A stretch of 64,000 bases of DNA, taken from Modestobacter sp. L9-4 (lineage in GTDB: Bacteria; Actinomycetota; Actinomycetes; Mycobacteriales; Geodermatophilaceae). The DNA lies in contig NZ_CP077800.1 of NCBI RefSeq assembly GCF_019112525.1, positions 930,001 to 994,000 of the forward strand. The letters are read 5' to 3'. Under the pieces are notes generated by a model, which did no database searches, was not told where the DNA came from, and saw nothing but the letters and a program-made list of their open reading frames with translations. Made by a program: the position numbers and the translations under genes. This document shows positions 8,606 through 17,227 of this stretch, one piece after another (the first letter of the stretch is position 1; each line of letters starts with the position of its first letter).

Positions 8606-9457
8606 GTGGCCGCACCGCTGGACCGGGAGGCGCTGGGTGCGTTCCTGCGCGCCCGCCGGGAGGCCCTGCAGCCGGGCGACGTGGGCCTGGGGCACCGCCC
8701 GCGGCGCCGCACCCCGGGGCTCCGGCGGGAGGACGTGGCGGAGCTGTGCGCCATGTCGGTCGACTACGTGGCCCGCCTGGAGCGCGGTGACGGACCGCAG
8801 CCCTCACCCCAGATGGCCGCGGCGCTGGCCCGCGGGCTGCGGCTGACGTCGGCCGAGCGCGACCACCTGTTCCTGCTCTGCGGGCACCGTCCGGCGCAGC
8901 GACCGGTGGGCGACCACGTCGGCCCGGGGCTGATGCGGGTCCTGGACCGGCTGCAGGACACCCCGGCCCAGGTGATCGGCCCGGTCGGCGAGACGCTGCT
9001 GCAGACCCCGCCGGCGGTGGCCCTGCTCGGCGACCAGACCCGGTTCACCGGCCCGGCCCGCAGCGCGGTGCACCGCTGGTTCACCGACCCGGCCGAGCGC
9101 GCGCGGTACCTCCCGGCCGACCACGACGTGACCGCGCGCTCCTACGTCGCCGGGCTGCGCGCCGCTGCGACCCGCGACGGGGCGTCCTCGGCTGCGGCCC
9201 GGCTGGCCGCCGACCTGCACGGGGTCAGCGCCGAGTTCGCCGCGGTGTGGGACCGGCAGGAGGTCGGGGTGCGCTGGAGCGGCGCGAAGCGGTTCGTGCA
9301 CCCAGGACTCGGCCGGATCGACCTGTTCTGCCAGACGCTGCTGGACCCCGACGACGGGCAGACGCTGCTGGTCTTCACCGCCACACCCGGCACCGAGGAC
9401 GCCGAGAAGCTGGCGCTGCTGACCGTGCTGGGGACCGACCACTTCCCGGTGGGCTGA
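8606..9457 (+). CDS. XRE-family regulator with MmyB-like ligand domain
   Basis: A 283-residue transcription factor. Residues 1-80 form an XRE helix-turn-helix (LGAFLRARREAL, then TPGLRREDVAELCAMSVDYVARLERG). Residues ~105-283 match the MmyB-type ligand-binding domain (VHRWFTDPAERARYL; SGAKRFVHPGLGRIDLFCQTL). The GTG at 8606 has GAGGAGGAG upstream. It is divergent from the SDR and probably represses or activates it through the palindrome at 8515-8535. The family is thought to bind hydrophobic or fatty-acid-like ligands. It is paralogous to the gene at 10958-11812. Confidence 0.9.
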   Translation: MAAPLDREALGAFLRARREALQPGDVGLGHRPRRRTPGLRREDVAELCAMSVDYVARLERGDGPQPSPQMAAALARGLRLTSAERDHLFLLCGHRPAQRPVGDHVGPGLMRVLDRLQDTPAQVIGPVGETLLQTPPAVALLGDQTRFTGPARSAVHRWFTDPAERARYLPADHDVTARSYVAGLRAAATRDGASSAAARLAADLHGVSAEFAAVWDRQEVGVRWSGAKRFVHPGLGRIDLFCQTLLDPDDGQTLLVFTATPGTEDAEKLALLTVLGTDHFPVG

Positions 9458-9586
9458 GGCGCCCGCCCGGTCCGCGGCCACGTCCCGGACCGCCGGCCAC
9501 GTCCGGCCGGGATCACCGTGTCCGCGCGGATGCCCCGGTGACCGGGCGGTCGTGACGATCGGTGCTCCGACCTCCAGGGAGCCGAG

Positions 9587-10906
9587 ATGACGACCACCAC
9601 CGCACCTCCCGTCCGGACCGCGCCCCGCTCGCGGCTGCCGCACCTCGTCCAGCGCGGGGCGACCCTGGTCGACCGCCGGGCCACCCTGACCGCCCTCCGG
9701 CGGCGGCACGGCGCCACCTTCGCGGTCCCGCTGCCGCTGCTGGGGGACGTGGTGGTCGTCAGCGACCCGGCCGACGTCCGCACCCTGTTCCGGTCCGGTC
9801 CGGACGTCGTGGACGCCCAGGACCCGAACCTGGGGCTGCTGCTGGGGACGGGGTCGCTGTTCGCCCAGCGCGGGGCCACGCACGCCGCCCGGCGGCGGCT
9901 GCTCGCCCCGCCGTTCCACGGCCGCCGGATCGCCACCCACGAGCAGATCGTGGTCGAGGCGACCGAGGCGGAGCTCGCCCAGCGCCCCCTGGGTGCGGCG
10001 TTCCCGGTGCTGCCCTCGACGATGCGGATCACCCTGGACGTGGTCCTGCGGGCGGTGTTCGGCGCCGAGGGCGAGGACCTGGACGAGCTGCGCGAGGTGC
10101 TGCCCCGCTGGGTCGAGCTGGGCTCACGGTTGTTCGTCCTCCCGGTGCCCCGGTGGGACCTCGGCGGTCGCGCACCGTGGGGTCGGCTGCGGGTGTTCCG
10201 CGAGCGCTACGAGGCGGTGCTCGACCGGCTCGTCGCGCGCGCGGCCGAGGACCCCGGCTCCCGCACCGACGTCCTGTCGATGCTGCTGCAGAGCCGGTAC
10301 GAGGACGGCTCGGCGATGTCCCGGTCCGAGCTGGGCGACCAGCTGCTCGCCGTGCTGGCCGCCGGGCACGAGACGACCGCCATCACGCTCGCCTGGGCCC
10401 TGGAGCGGCTGCGGCGGCACCCGGAGCTGCTCACGCGCCTCACCGCCGCGCTGGACGACGGCGACGACGCCCTGCTCGACACCCTGCTCGACGCCACGAT
10501 CGCGGAGGTGCAGCGCACCCGACCCGTCGTCGGCCTCGTGCCGCGCCAGGTGACGGCTGCGTCCCTGGAGCTCGGCTCGGTCACCCTGCAGCGCGGCCAG
10601 ACCTTGGTCGTCCCGGTCGAGCTCGTGCACGGCGACCCCACCGTCTTCCCCGACCCCGAGCGCTTCGACCCCGACCGCTTCCTGGGCTCGCGGCCCGTCG
10701 TCGGCGAGTGGGTCGCGTTCGGCGGGGGCTCACGCCGCTGCATCGGCGCGGCCTTCGCCCAGATGGAGATGCGCGTCGTGCTCCGGACCCTGCTCCGCCG
10801 CCACGTGCTGGTGCCGACGGACGCCCCCGACGAGCGGTGGCGCTTCCGCGGCGTCGCCTACGCCCCGGCCCGGGGCGGCGAGGTGGTGCTCCTGCCCCGC
10901 TCGTGA
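9587..10906 (+). CDS. Cytochrome P450
   Basis: A 439-residue bacterial P450 monooxygenase. The I-helix oxygen-activation motif AGHETT is at 259-264, the K-helix ExxR is E307-R310, and the heme loop FGGGSRRCIG places the axial cysteine at C385. Length is typical. It has no membrane anchor, so it should be soluble and need a separate ferredoxin and reductase, neither of which is in the window. It follows the MmyB regulator by 129 bp and may be read with it. A direct repeat GGCCACGTCC (9476 and 9495) lies in that gap. The substrate is unknown. Confidence 0.93.
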   Translation: MTTTTAPPVRTAPRSRLPHLVQRGATLVDRRATLTALRRRHGATFAVPLPLLGDVVVVSDPADVRTLFRSGPDVVDAQDPNLGLLLGTGSLFAQRGATHAARRRLLAPPFHGRRIATHEQIVVEATEAELAQRPLGAAFPVLPSTMRITLDVVLRAVFGAEGEDLDELREVLPRWVELGSRLFVLPVPRWDLGGRAPWGRLRVFRERYEAVLDRLVARAAEDPGSRTDVLSMLLQSRYEDGSAMSRSELGDQLLAVLAAGHETTAITLAWALERLRRHPELLTRLTAALDDGDDALLDTLLDATIAEVQRTRPVVGLVPRQVTAASLELGSVTLQRGQTLVVPVELVHGDPTVFPDPERFDPDRFLGSRPVVGEWVAFGGGSRRCIGAAFAQMEMRVVLRTLLRRHVLVPTDAPDERWRFRGVAYAPARGGEVVLLPRS

Positions 10907-10957
10907 CCGGGCTGCACGCCGCCACCTCCGCGCCGGTGACGGCAGGCGGCCCGCGGC

Positions 10958-11812
10958 TCAGCCGGGGGTCGAGCCCGCGTCGAGCTGCTGGCTGCCGATG
11001 ACCGCCAGCAGCTCGAGCTGACCGGCCGCGGCGCTGCCCGGCGGTGCGGTGAAGAACAGCAGCCGTTGCCGGCCGTCCTCGCTGAACAGCCGCTGGCAGT
11101 CCAGCTCCAGCACGCCCAGCGCGGGGTGCACGATCCGCTTGTGCACCGACCGGCGGACGGCGACGTCCCCGGAGTCCCACAGCCCGGCGAACTCCGCGCT
11201 CGCCGCCCGCAGCCCGGACACCAGCGCCGCGGCCTCCTCGTCCCGGCCCCGGCGGGCGACCGCGGCGCGCAGGTCGGCGACGAACTCCGCGGAGCGCCGC
11301 GGGTGGTCCTCGACCGGGTAGAGCGCGCGGCTGGCCGGGTCGGTGAACCAGCGGTGCACGAAGCTCGCGGCCGGCCCACGCCGGACGGGCGGCTCGCCCA
11401 GCAGCGCCGCACCCAGCCGGTTCTGCGCGAGCGTCTGGTCCAGGTCGGTGACGACCCGTGCCGGGGTGGTGTCCAGCCGGTCGAGCAGCGCGAGCATCCC
11501 GGGCTGCACGTGGTCCGCGGCGTGCCCGGCGACCGGGGCGGGCTGCCCGGCCAGGTGGAAGAGGTGGTCGCGCTCGTCGGTGCCCAGGCGCAGCGCCCGG
11601 GCCAGCGCGGCCAGCATCTGCGCCGACGGGCGGGCACCGCTCCCCTGCTCCAGCTCGGTGTAGTACTCGACCGACGCCCCGGCCAGGGTGGCCACCTCGT
11701 CCCGGCGCAGTCCGGGCACCCGCCGCCGTGGACCGGTGGGCAGGCCGACGTCCGCCGGCCGGATGCGCGCCCGCCGGGAGGCCAGGAAGGCGCCGAGCTC
11801 TGCTGGGTCCAC
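10958..11812 (-). CDS. XRE-family regulator with MmyB-like ligand domain (second copy)
   Basis: A 284-residue paralogue of the regulator at 8606-9457, with the same layout: N-terminal HTH (AELGAFLASRRARI, VPGLRRDEVATLAGASVEYYTELEQG) and a C-terminal MmyB-type domain (VHRWFTDPASRALY; VHKRIVHPALGVLELDCQRL). I chose the GTG at 11812 because it aligns with the start of the paralogue; a longer frame runs back to 11953 across the palindrome. It is divergent from a tautomerase gene, and it converges on the P450. Confidence 0.9.
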   Translation of the reverse strand: MDPAELGAFLASRRARIRPADVGLPTGPRRRVPGLRRDEVATLAGASVEYYTELEQGSGARPSAQMLAALARALRLGTDERDHLFHLAGQPAPVAGHAADHVQPGMLALLDRLDTTPARVVTDLDQTLAQNRLGAALLGEPPVRRGPAASFVHRWFTDPASRALYPVEDHPRRSAEFVADLRAAVARRGRDEEAAALVSGLRAASAEFAGLWDSGDVAVRRSVHKRIVHPALGVLELDCQRLFSEDGRQRLLFFTAPPGSAAAGQLELLAVIGSQQLDAGSTPG

Positions 11813-11845
11813 GGGTCCAGTGTCGTGGGAGCACCCGCGGCCCAG

Positions 11846-11866
11846 CCAGGGGTCGCCGTCCCCTGG
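11846..11866. promoter_or_regulatory. 21-bp palindrome, likely operator
   Basis: CCAGGGG (11846-11852) and CCCCTGG (11860-11866) form a perfect 7-bp inverted repeat with a 7-base spacer, between the divergent regulator (start 11812) and tautomerase (start 11974). A wider pair, CCAGCCA (11842-11848) and TGGCTGG (11875-11881), brackets it. Like the site at 8515, the core spans 21 bp and is preceded by CCCAG. Confidence 0.6.
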
Positions 11867-11973
11867 GTGAGCAGTGGCTGGTTGCCCTCCCCCACCCCGC
11901 GGAGGGTGGGTACCGGCGCTGCGCCGAGCGCGGCCTCGTCCGACCACCCGCACGACCCACCGAGGAGACAGCC

Positions 11974-12180
11974 ATGCCGTTCGCCAACCTGAAGGTCCCC
12001 GCCGACACCCTGACCCCGGAGTCGAAGAAGAAGCTGATCGACGCCGTCACCGAGGCCTACGCCGAGGTGTACGGCGAGCGGGCCCGGGCCACCACGCTCG
12101 TCCTGGTCGACGAGGTCGCCGAGGGCGGCTGGGGCCTGGGCGGCCACGTGCTGACCGCCGAGGTGCTCGGCCGCAGCTGA
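11974..12180 (+). CDS. 4-oxalocrotonate tautomerase-family protein
   Basis: A 68-residue small tautomerase. After removal of Met the N-terminus is Pro (MPFANLKVPADTL), the catalytic base of this family. The short beta-alpha-beta layout (SKKKLIDAVTEAYAEVYG, then TTLVLVDEV) fits the 4-OT fold. GAGGAG precedes the ATG. Such proteins tautomerise keto-enol acids, and some dehalogenate or detoxify. The divergent MmyB regulator probably controls it. The physiological substrate is unknown. Confidence 0.85.
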   Translation: MPFANLKVPADTLTPESKKKLIDAVTEAYAEVYGERARATTLVLVDEVAEGGWGLGGHVLTAEVLGRS

Positions 12181-12186
12181 CCCCCG

Positions 12187-12214
12187 GGCCGGCGGTGCAC
12201 CCGCACCGCCGGCC
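12187..12214. terminator. Bidirectional terminator hairpin
   Basis: GGCCGGCGGTGC (12187-12198) and GCACCGCCGGCC (12203-12214) form a perfect 12-bp stem with a 4-base loop between the convergent tautomerase and MFS genes. There is no U-tract. Confidence 0.7.
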
Positions 12215-12217
12215 TGG

Positions 12218-13534
12218 TCAGCCGTGCGCCTCCACGGCAGCGGCCGGCGTCGGGGTGACCGGCAGCGCCGTCGCCGGGTCCGCCGGGCGGCGGCGCACCG
12301 AGATCGACAGGCCCGCGGCCAGCACGCACAGCGCGGCGGCGCCGTACCAGGCGGCGTCGTAGGACCCGGTCGCCTCCCGGACCACGCCCGCGCCGAAGGC
12401 GGCCAGCGCCGCACCGATCTGGTGGCTGGCGAACACCCAGCCGAACACCACCGGTGCCCGGGCGCCGAAGTACTGCCGGCACAGCGCCAGCGTCGGCGGC
12501 ACGGTGGCCACCCAGTCCAGCCCGTAGAAGACGATGAAGGCGAGCATCGAGGCCTGGATGTCGGTGCCGAACAGCTGCGGCAGCAGGAACAGCGACATCC
12601 CGCGCAGGCCGTAGTAGGCCAGCAGCAGCAGCCGCGGGTCGACCCGGTCGGTGAGCCAGCCGGAGAAGACGGTGCCGACGACGTCGAAGACGCCGACCAG
12701 CGCCAGCAGCCCGGCCGCGGTGGTCGCCGGCATCCCGTGGTCGTGCGCGGCGGGGATGAAGTGCGGCTGCACCAGGCCGTTGGTCGAGGCGCCGCAGATC
12801 ATGAACCCGCCGGCCAGCAGCCAGAACGCCTTCGTCCGGACGGCCTCGGTGAGCCCGCGCAGCGCGGTGCGGCCGGGGTTGCCACGCACCGGGTCGACGT
12901 CGTCGGCCGCCGTCCCGCCGTAGGGGGTGACCCCCAGGTCGCGGGGCCGGTCGCGCAGCAGCCAGGCCACGAACGGGACGACGGCCAGCGCGGCGGCCGC
13001 CGTGCCGAGCGCGGCCGGACGCCAGCCGAGGTGGGCGTTGACCTGGGCGACCAGCGGCAGGAACACCAGCTGGCCGGTGGCGCCGGCGGCGGTGAGGATC
13101 CCGGAGACCAGCCCGCGGCGGGCGACGAACCAGCGGCCGGTGACCGTGGCGACCAGCGACATGGCCATCGACCCGGTGCCCAGCCCGACCAGCACGCCCC
13201 AGCACAGCAGCAGCTGCCAGCTGGCGGTCATGAACACCGTCAGCCCGCTGCCCAGCGCGGTGACCAGCAGCGCCGACACGACCACCCGCCGGATGCCGAA
13301 GCGCTCCATCAGCGCGGCGGCGAAGGGCGCGGTGAGCCCGTAGAGGGCCAGGTTGACCGCGACGGCGGCGGAGATCGTCGACAGCGACCAGCCGAACTCC
13401 TCGTGCAGCGGGTCGATGAGCACCCCGGGCACCGAGCGGAAGGCGGCTGCGCCGATCAGCGCCAGGAACGTCACCGCCGCCACCCACCAGGCGGGGTGGA
13501 CGCGGTGGGTGCGGAGGGCGGTCGGGGTGCTCAC
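12218..13534 (-). CDS. MFS transporter
   Basis: A 438-residue major facilitator with about 12 hydrophobic segments. The loop between segments 2 and 3 carries the family signature in the form LMERFGIRRVV, and the matching loop in the second half is GWLTDRVDPRLL. The layout (long first segment, WSLSTISAAVAVN) is like the monocarboxylate/oxalate-formate branch, but the cargo cannot be assigned. I chose the GTG at 13534, with AGGAT upstream; the open frame reaches 14521 only as antisense to the neighbouring regulator. It is divergent from that GlxA-type regulator, its likely controller. Confidence 0.9.
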   Translation of the reverse strand: MSTPTALRTHRVHPAWWVAAVTFLALIGAAAFRSVPGVLIDPLHEEFGWSLSTISAAVAVNLALYGLTAPFAAALMERFGIRRVVVSALLVTALGSGLTVFMTASWQLLLCWGVLVGLGTGSMAMSLVATVTGRWFVARRGLVSGILTAAGATGQLVFLPLVAQVNAHLGWRPAALGTAAAALAVVPFVAWLLRDRPRDLGVTPYGGTAADDVDPVRGNPGRTALRGLTEAVRTKAFWLLAGGFMICGASTNGLVQPHFIPAAHDHGMPATTAAGLLALVGVFDVVGTVFSGWLTDRVDPRLLLLAYYGLRGMSLFLLPQLFGTDIQASMLAFIVFYGLDWVATVPPTLALCRQYFGARAPVVFGWVFASHQIGAALAAFGAGVVREATGSYDAAWYGAAALCVLAAGLSISVRRRPADPATALPVTPTPAAAVEAHG

Positions 13535-13606
13535 GGCAGCGATCCTGGCGGTCGGGACGGCCTCGGAGCCAGTGGCCCGACGGCCAGCATGTGCAAGGAT
13601 CGGGCC

Positions 13607-14605
13607 ATGGCTGCTCCGGTGCCCCACGAGGTCGTCGTCCTGGTCCTGGACACGGTGGTCGCCTTCGAGGTGGGCCTGCCGCACGCCTTCCTCGGCGGGG
13701 CCGTCGACGCCGACGGCAACCCGCTGTACCGGGTGCGCACGGCCTCGCTGGACGGCGGGCCGGTGGCCACCAGCGCCGGCTACGCGGTGCTCCCCGACCA
13801 CGACGCGAGCGTCCTGGCCACGGCCGGCACGGTGGTCGTGCCGGGCATCTACGGCGGGCCGCAGCTCGACGGCACGCTGGACCCGGCCGTGCGGGAGGCC
13901 CTGGTCGACGTGGCCGGCCGGGCCCGGCTGGCCAGCATCTGCACCGGTGCGTTCGCCCTGGCCGCCGCCGGGCTGCTCGACGACCGGCCGGCCACCACGC
14001 ACTGGTGGCACGCCGAGGCGTTCGCGGCCCTGTTCCCCAGCGTGCGGCTGGACCCCGACGTCCTGTTCGTCGACGACGGCGACGTGCTGACCTCCGCCGG
14101 CAACGCCGCCGGCATCGACCTGATGCTGCACCTGGTGCGCCGCGACCACGGCAGCGCGGTGGCCAACGACGTCGCCCGCCGGCGGGTGGTCGCCCCCTGG
14201 CGCGACGGTGGCCAGTCGCAGTTCATCGACCGCCCCCTGCTGGCCACCGGCGACACCGGGACGGCAGCCACCCGGGCGTGGGCGACCGCCCGGCTGGGCG
14301 AGCCGCTGACCCTGGAACAGCTGGCCGCCCACGCGGCGATGAGCGTGCGCACGTTCACCCGGCGGTTCCGGCAGGAGACCGGCCTGAGCCCGCAGCGGTG
14401 GCTGACCCGGCAGCGGGTGGACCTGGCCCGGCGGCTGCTGGAGACCACCGACACCCCCGTCGAGCGGATCGCCGCCGACGCCGGCTTCGGCACCACCGCC
14501 TCGCTGCGCCAGCACCTGCACGCCGCGATCGGCGTCGCCCCGCTGGCCTACCGGCGCACGTTCCGCGGGGCCACGTCGGGTGACGGGACACCCACCCCGG
14601 TGTGA
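13607..14605 (+). CDS. GlxA-type AraC family transcriptional regulator
   Basis: A 332-residue regulator. The N-terminal half (to about 190) is a DJ-1/PfpI-like domain with its nucleophile-elbow region SICTGAFALAAAGLL followed by ATTHWW. The C-terminal ~100 residues form an AraC HTH (LTLEQLAAHAAMSVRTFTRRFRQETG, then VERIAADAGFGTTASLRQHL). The ATG at 13607 has AAGGA upstream. The 72-bp divergent gap to the MFS gene contains TGGCC-cgac-GGCCA (13572-13585), a possible operator. GlxA-type regulators respond to small molecules that mostly remain unknown. Confidence 0.9.
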   Translation: MAAPVPHEVVVLVLDTVVAFEVGLPHAFLGGAVDADGNPLYRVRTASLDGGPVATSAGYAVLPDHDASVLATAGTVVVPGIYGGPQLDGTLDPAVREALVDVAGRARLASICTGAFALAAAGLLDDRPATTHWWHAEAFAALFPSVRLDPDVLFVDDGDVLTSAGNAAGIDLMLHLVRRDHGSAVANDVARRRVVAPWRDGGQSQFIDRPLLATGDTGTAATRAWATARLGEPLTLEQLAAHAAMSVRTFTRRFRQETGLSPQRWLTRQRVDLARRLLETTDTPVERIAADAGFGTTASLRQHLHAAIGVAPLAYRRTFRGATSGDGTPTPV

Positions 14606-14831
14606 CCAGTCCCTCTCGCGCCTGGGCCCGGAGGAAGATCAGGTCTGGCAGAGTGGGAGGCACCGGCGCCGCCCTCCGCTCATCCGAGAGCAGGTGGACT
14701 CGACGTCGGCGCGAGGCAGCGCCACCGAGGCGCGCCGGCGACCCGACGTCCGACCCGGAGCAGCGCGGCCCCTCAGTGGTGGCCCCGCGCCCGGGAGGCC
14801 GACGGGAGCCACCGGACTGTTGAGGACTCCC

Positions 14832-16520
14832 ATGACCACCCCTGCCCAGGGCAGCGACGACCGACCCCGTCGCCGCGCCACCTCCCCCGCCTCCGCGCCC
14901 GCCGCGGACGCCGGGTCCCGCACCCCCCGCCCCGCCGCCCCGGCCGGTCCCGCCGCCGAGGGTGACGCGGCGCGCCGCCGCCGCGGTGGCCGCGGCCGCG
15001 GCACCGGCCCCCGCCCCGAGGGCCAGCAGTCCGCCCCCCGCGCGGAGGAGCAGGTGCCCGTGGCCCCGCTCGTGCCGGTGGGCGCCGACGCCACCGTGCT
15101 GCCCACCGACGCCACCTTCGCCGGCCTCGGCGTCCCGGCCCCGCTGGTCGAGGTGCTCACCGCCAGCGGCATCACCGCGCCGTTCCCGATCCAGGTCGCG
15201 ACGCTGCCGGACACCCTCGCCGGCCGTGACGTGCTCGGCCGCGGGCGCACCGGCTCGGGCAAGACGCTGGCCTTCTCCATCCCGCTGGTCGCCCGGCTCG
15301 CCGCCTCCACCAGCAGGCGCCAGCCCAAGCGGCCGCGCGCGCTGATCCTGGTGCCGACCCGCGAGCTGGCCAACCAGGTCAACGCCGTCGTGGACCCGAT
15401 GGCCCGCGCGCTGGGCATGCGCTCCACCGTCGTGTTCGGTGGCGTGGGCCAGAACCCGCAGGTGCAGGCGCTCGCCGCCGGCGTCGACGTCCTCATCGCC
15501 TGCCCCGGCCGGCTCGAGGACCTCATCCAGCAGGGCCACTGCGACCTGGGTGCCGTCGAGATCACCATCCTCGACGAGGCCGACCACATGGCCGACCTGG
15601 GCTTCCTGCCCGGCGTCAAGCGCCTGCTCGACCGCACCCCGAAGGTCGGCCAGCGGCTGCTGTTCTCCGCCACCCTGGACAACGGCGTCGACGTGCTGAT
15701 CAAGCGCTACCTGGACCGGCCCACCACGCACTCGGTCGACCCGGCCGTCGCGCCGGTCTCGACGATGACCCACCACGTGTTCCGGGTCGACGCCGCCGAC
15801 AAGCCGCAGATCGTCCAGGAGCTGGCCTCCGGCCTGGGCCGCACGGTGATGTTCACCCGCACCAAGCACCAGGCCAAGAAGCTGGCCAAGCAGCTCACCG
15901 CCGCCGGCGTGCCCGCGGTCGACCTGCACGGCAACCTCAGCCAGAACGCCCGCGAGCGCAACCTCGAGGCGTTCAGCAACGGCGAGACCCGGGTGCTGTG
16001 CGCCACCGACATCGCCGCCCGCGGCATCCACGTCGACGACGTCGCGATCGTCGTCCACGTCGACCCGCCGGCCGAGCACAAGGCCTACCTGCACCGCTCG
16101 GGCCGCACCGCCCGCGCCGGTGCCGGCGGCATCGTCGTCACCATCGCCACGCCCGACCAGGCCGGTGAGGTGCGCACCCTGGCCCGCCAGGCCGGCATCA
16201 CCCCCGACGTGTCGGCGATCAAGCCCGGCGCCCGGGAGATCACCGCGCTGACCGGCCCGGCCGCGCCCTACGTCGAGCCGGCCCCGGTGGCCGAGCCGCA
16301 GCCGCAGGGCGCCGGTGGTGGCGCCAACGGCGGCCGCCGCCGTCGCAGCGGCGGGGGCGCGGGCAGCACCGCGGGTGCCTCGTCGTCCGCCGGCGGCCGC
16401 AGTGGGTCCGGCGGCCAGGCACGCTCCGGCGGCCCGGCCCGCACCCGGGCCGAGCTGGCCGCGCGCGCGGGGCAGGCGCCGTCGGGTGCCGGCCGCGGGC
16501 GCGGACGCACCGGCCGCTGA
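14832..16520 (+). CDS. DEAD-box RNA helicase with basic Gly/Arg tail
   Basis: A 562-residue ATP-dependent RNA helicase of the RhlE/CsdA type. Residues 1-80 are low-complexity and basic. The helicase core follows: Q-motif region (ITAPFPIQVATLP), Walker A GRTGSGKT (138-145), DEAD at 248-251, SAT in LLFSATLD, and HRSGRTAR (motif VI). The last ~75 residues are Gly/Arg/Ser-rich (GGRRRRSGGGAG, GRGRGRTGR), an RNA-binding tail. I chose the ATG at 14832; an upstream frame exists but is not conserved in type. The 226-bp leader (14606-14831) may carry cold-responsive control, but no clear box was found. Confidence 0.93.
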   Translation: MTTPAQGSDDRPRRRATSPASAPAADAGSRTPRPAAPAGPAAEGDAARRRRGGRGRGTGPRPEGQQSAPRAEEQVPVAPLVPVGADATVLPTDATFAGLGVPAPLVEVLTASGITAPFPIQVATLPDTLAGRDVLGRGRTGSGKTLAFSIPLVARLAASTSRRQPKRPRALILVPTRELANQVNAVVDPMARALGMRSTVVFGGVGQNPQVQALAAGVDVLIACPGRLEDLIQQGHCDLGAVEITILDEADHMADLGFLPGVKRLLDRTPKVGQRLLFSATLDNGVDVLIKRYLDRPTTHSVDPAVAPVSTMTHHVFRVDAADKPQIVQELASGLGRTVMFTRTKHQAKKLAKQLTAAGVPAVDLHGNLSQNARERNLEAFSNGETRVLCATDIAARGIHVDDVAIVVHVDPPAEHKAYLHRSGRTARAGAGGIVVTIATPDQAGEVRTLARQAGITPDVSAIKPGAREITALTGPAAPYVEPAPVAEPQPQGAGGGANGGRRRRSGGGAGSTAGASSSAGGRSGSGGQARSGGPARTRAELAARAGQAPSGAGRGRGRTGR

Positions 16521-16534
16521 CCTCGCACCGACCC

Positions 16535-16585
16535 GCACGGGCCGGTGGCGGTCGTCCTCGACGGACGGCCGCCACCGGCCCGTGC
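16535..16585 (+). terminator. Long terminator hairpin after the helicase gene
   Basis: Arms at 16535-16551 and 16569-16585 form a perfect 17-bp stem. It extends inward through one G-U pair and CGTCC/GGACG to a 5-base loop. It lies 14 bp after the helicase stop and has no U-tract. Confidence 0.8.
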
Positions 16586-16673
16586 CCGTCCGGGGGATCC
16601 CCGGTCGCGGGGACGCCCCGGGGGCGACCATGATGTTGAGCGTTCCAGCATCCCCGTCGCCAGTGAGGTCCCC

Positions 16674-17195
16674 ATGCGTCTGCCCATCACCCCCAGCGAG
16701 ATCGCGCCCCGCATCGCCACCGGCGCCTTCATCCTGAACTCCGGCCTCGGCAAGCGGAACGCGGACGAGGGCACCGCCGCCGGCCTGCACGGCTTCGCCG
16801 CCGGCACCTACCCCTTCCTGGGCAAGGTGCCGCCGAAGACCTTCGCCAAGGTGCTCTCGACCAGCGAGATCGTCATCGGCACGGCGCTGCTGACCCCCTT
16901 CGTGCCCGCCGCCGTCGCCGGTGCCGCGCTGACCGGGCTGTCCGTCGGCCTGCTCGGGCTCTACCTGCGCACCCCGGGCATGACCAAGCCCGGCCGCAGC
17001 GTCGCCCCCACCCAGGAGGGGCTGACCATCGCCAAGGACGTGTGGATGCTCGGCACCGGCCTGGGCCTGGTCACCCAGGGCCTCACCAGCAAGGACGCCG
17101 GGATCACGCTCGGCAGCTCCACCCCCCGCGAGCAGCGCGCCAAGGCCCGCCGGAAGGCCGCGAAGAAGGCCGCCAAGGCCGCCGCCGGCTCCTGA
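16674..17195 (+). CDS. DoxX-like membrane protein
   Basis: A 173-residue protein that resembles the DoxX/quinol-oxidase-subunit-like membrane family in layout: short N-terminus (RIATGAFILNSGLGK), helix STSEIVIGTALLTPFVPAAVAGAALTG split over two segments, then LSVGLLGLYL, and a final amphipathic part. The C-terminus is a Lys/Ala/Arg run (KARRKAAKKAAKAAAG), probably cytoplasmic or nucleic-acid facing. A GTGAGG sequence precedes the ATG. Function is unknown; the DoxX label is by resemblance only. Confidence 0.65.
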   Translation: MRLPITPSEIAPRIATGAFILNSGLGKRNADEGTAAGLHGFAAGTYPFLGKVPPKTFAKVLSTSEIVIGTALLTPFVPAAVAGAALTGLSVGLLGLYLRTPGMTKPGRSVAPTQEGLTIAKDVWMLGTGLGLVTQGLTSKDAGITLGSSTPREQRAKARRKAAKKAAKAAAGS

Positions 17196-17227
17196 GGGAC
17201 CCCGGGCTCCGGGCTCGTCCCCCAGCG

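Noticed and set aside
7490-8695. Extension of the PP2C phosphatase upstream of 7489
   Set aside because: The frame is open but crosses the well-supported SDR gene; the PAS domain begins directly after the GTG at 7489.
13535-14521. Extension of the MFS gene upstream of 13534
   Set aside because: The frame is open but runs antisense through the GlxA-type regulator; the hydrophobic protein begins at the GTG at 13534.
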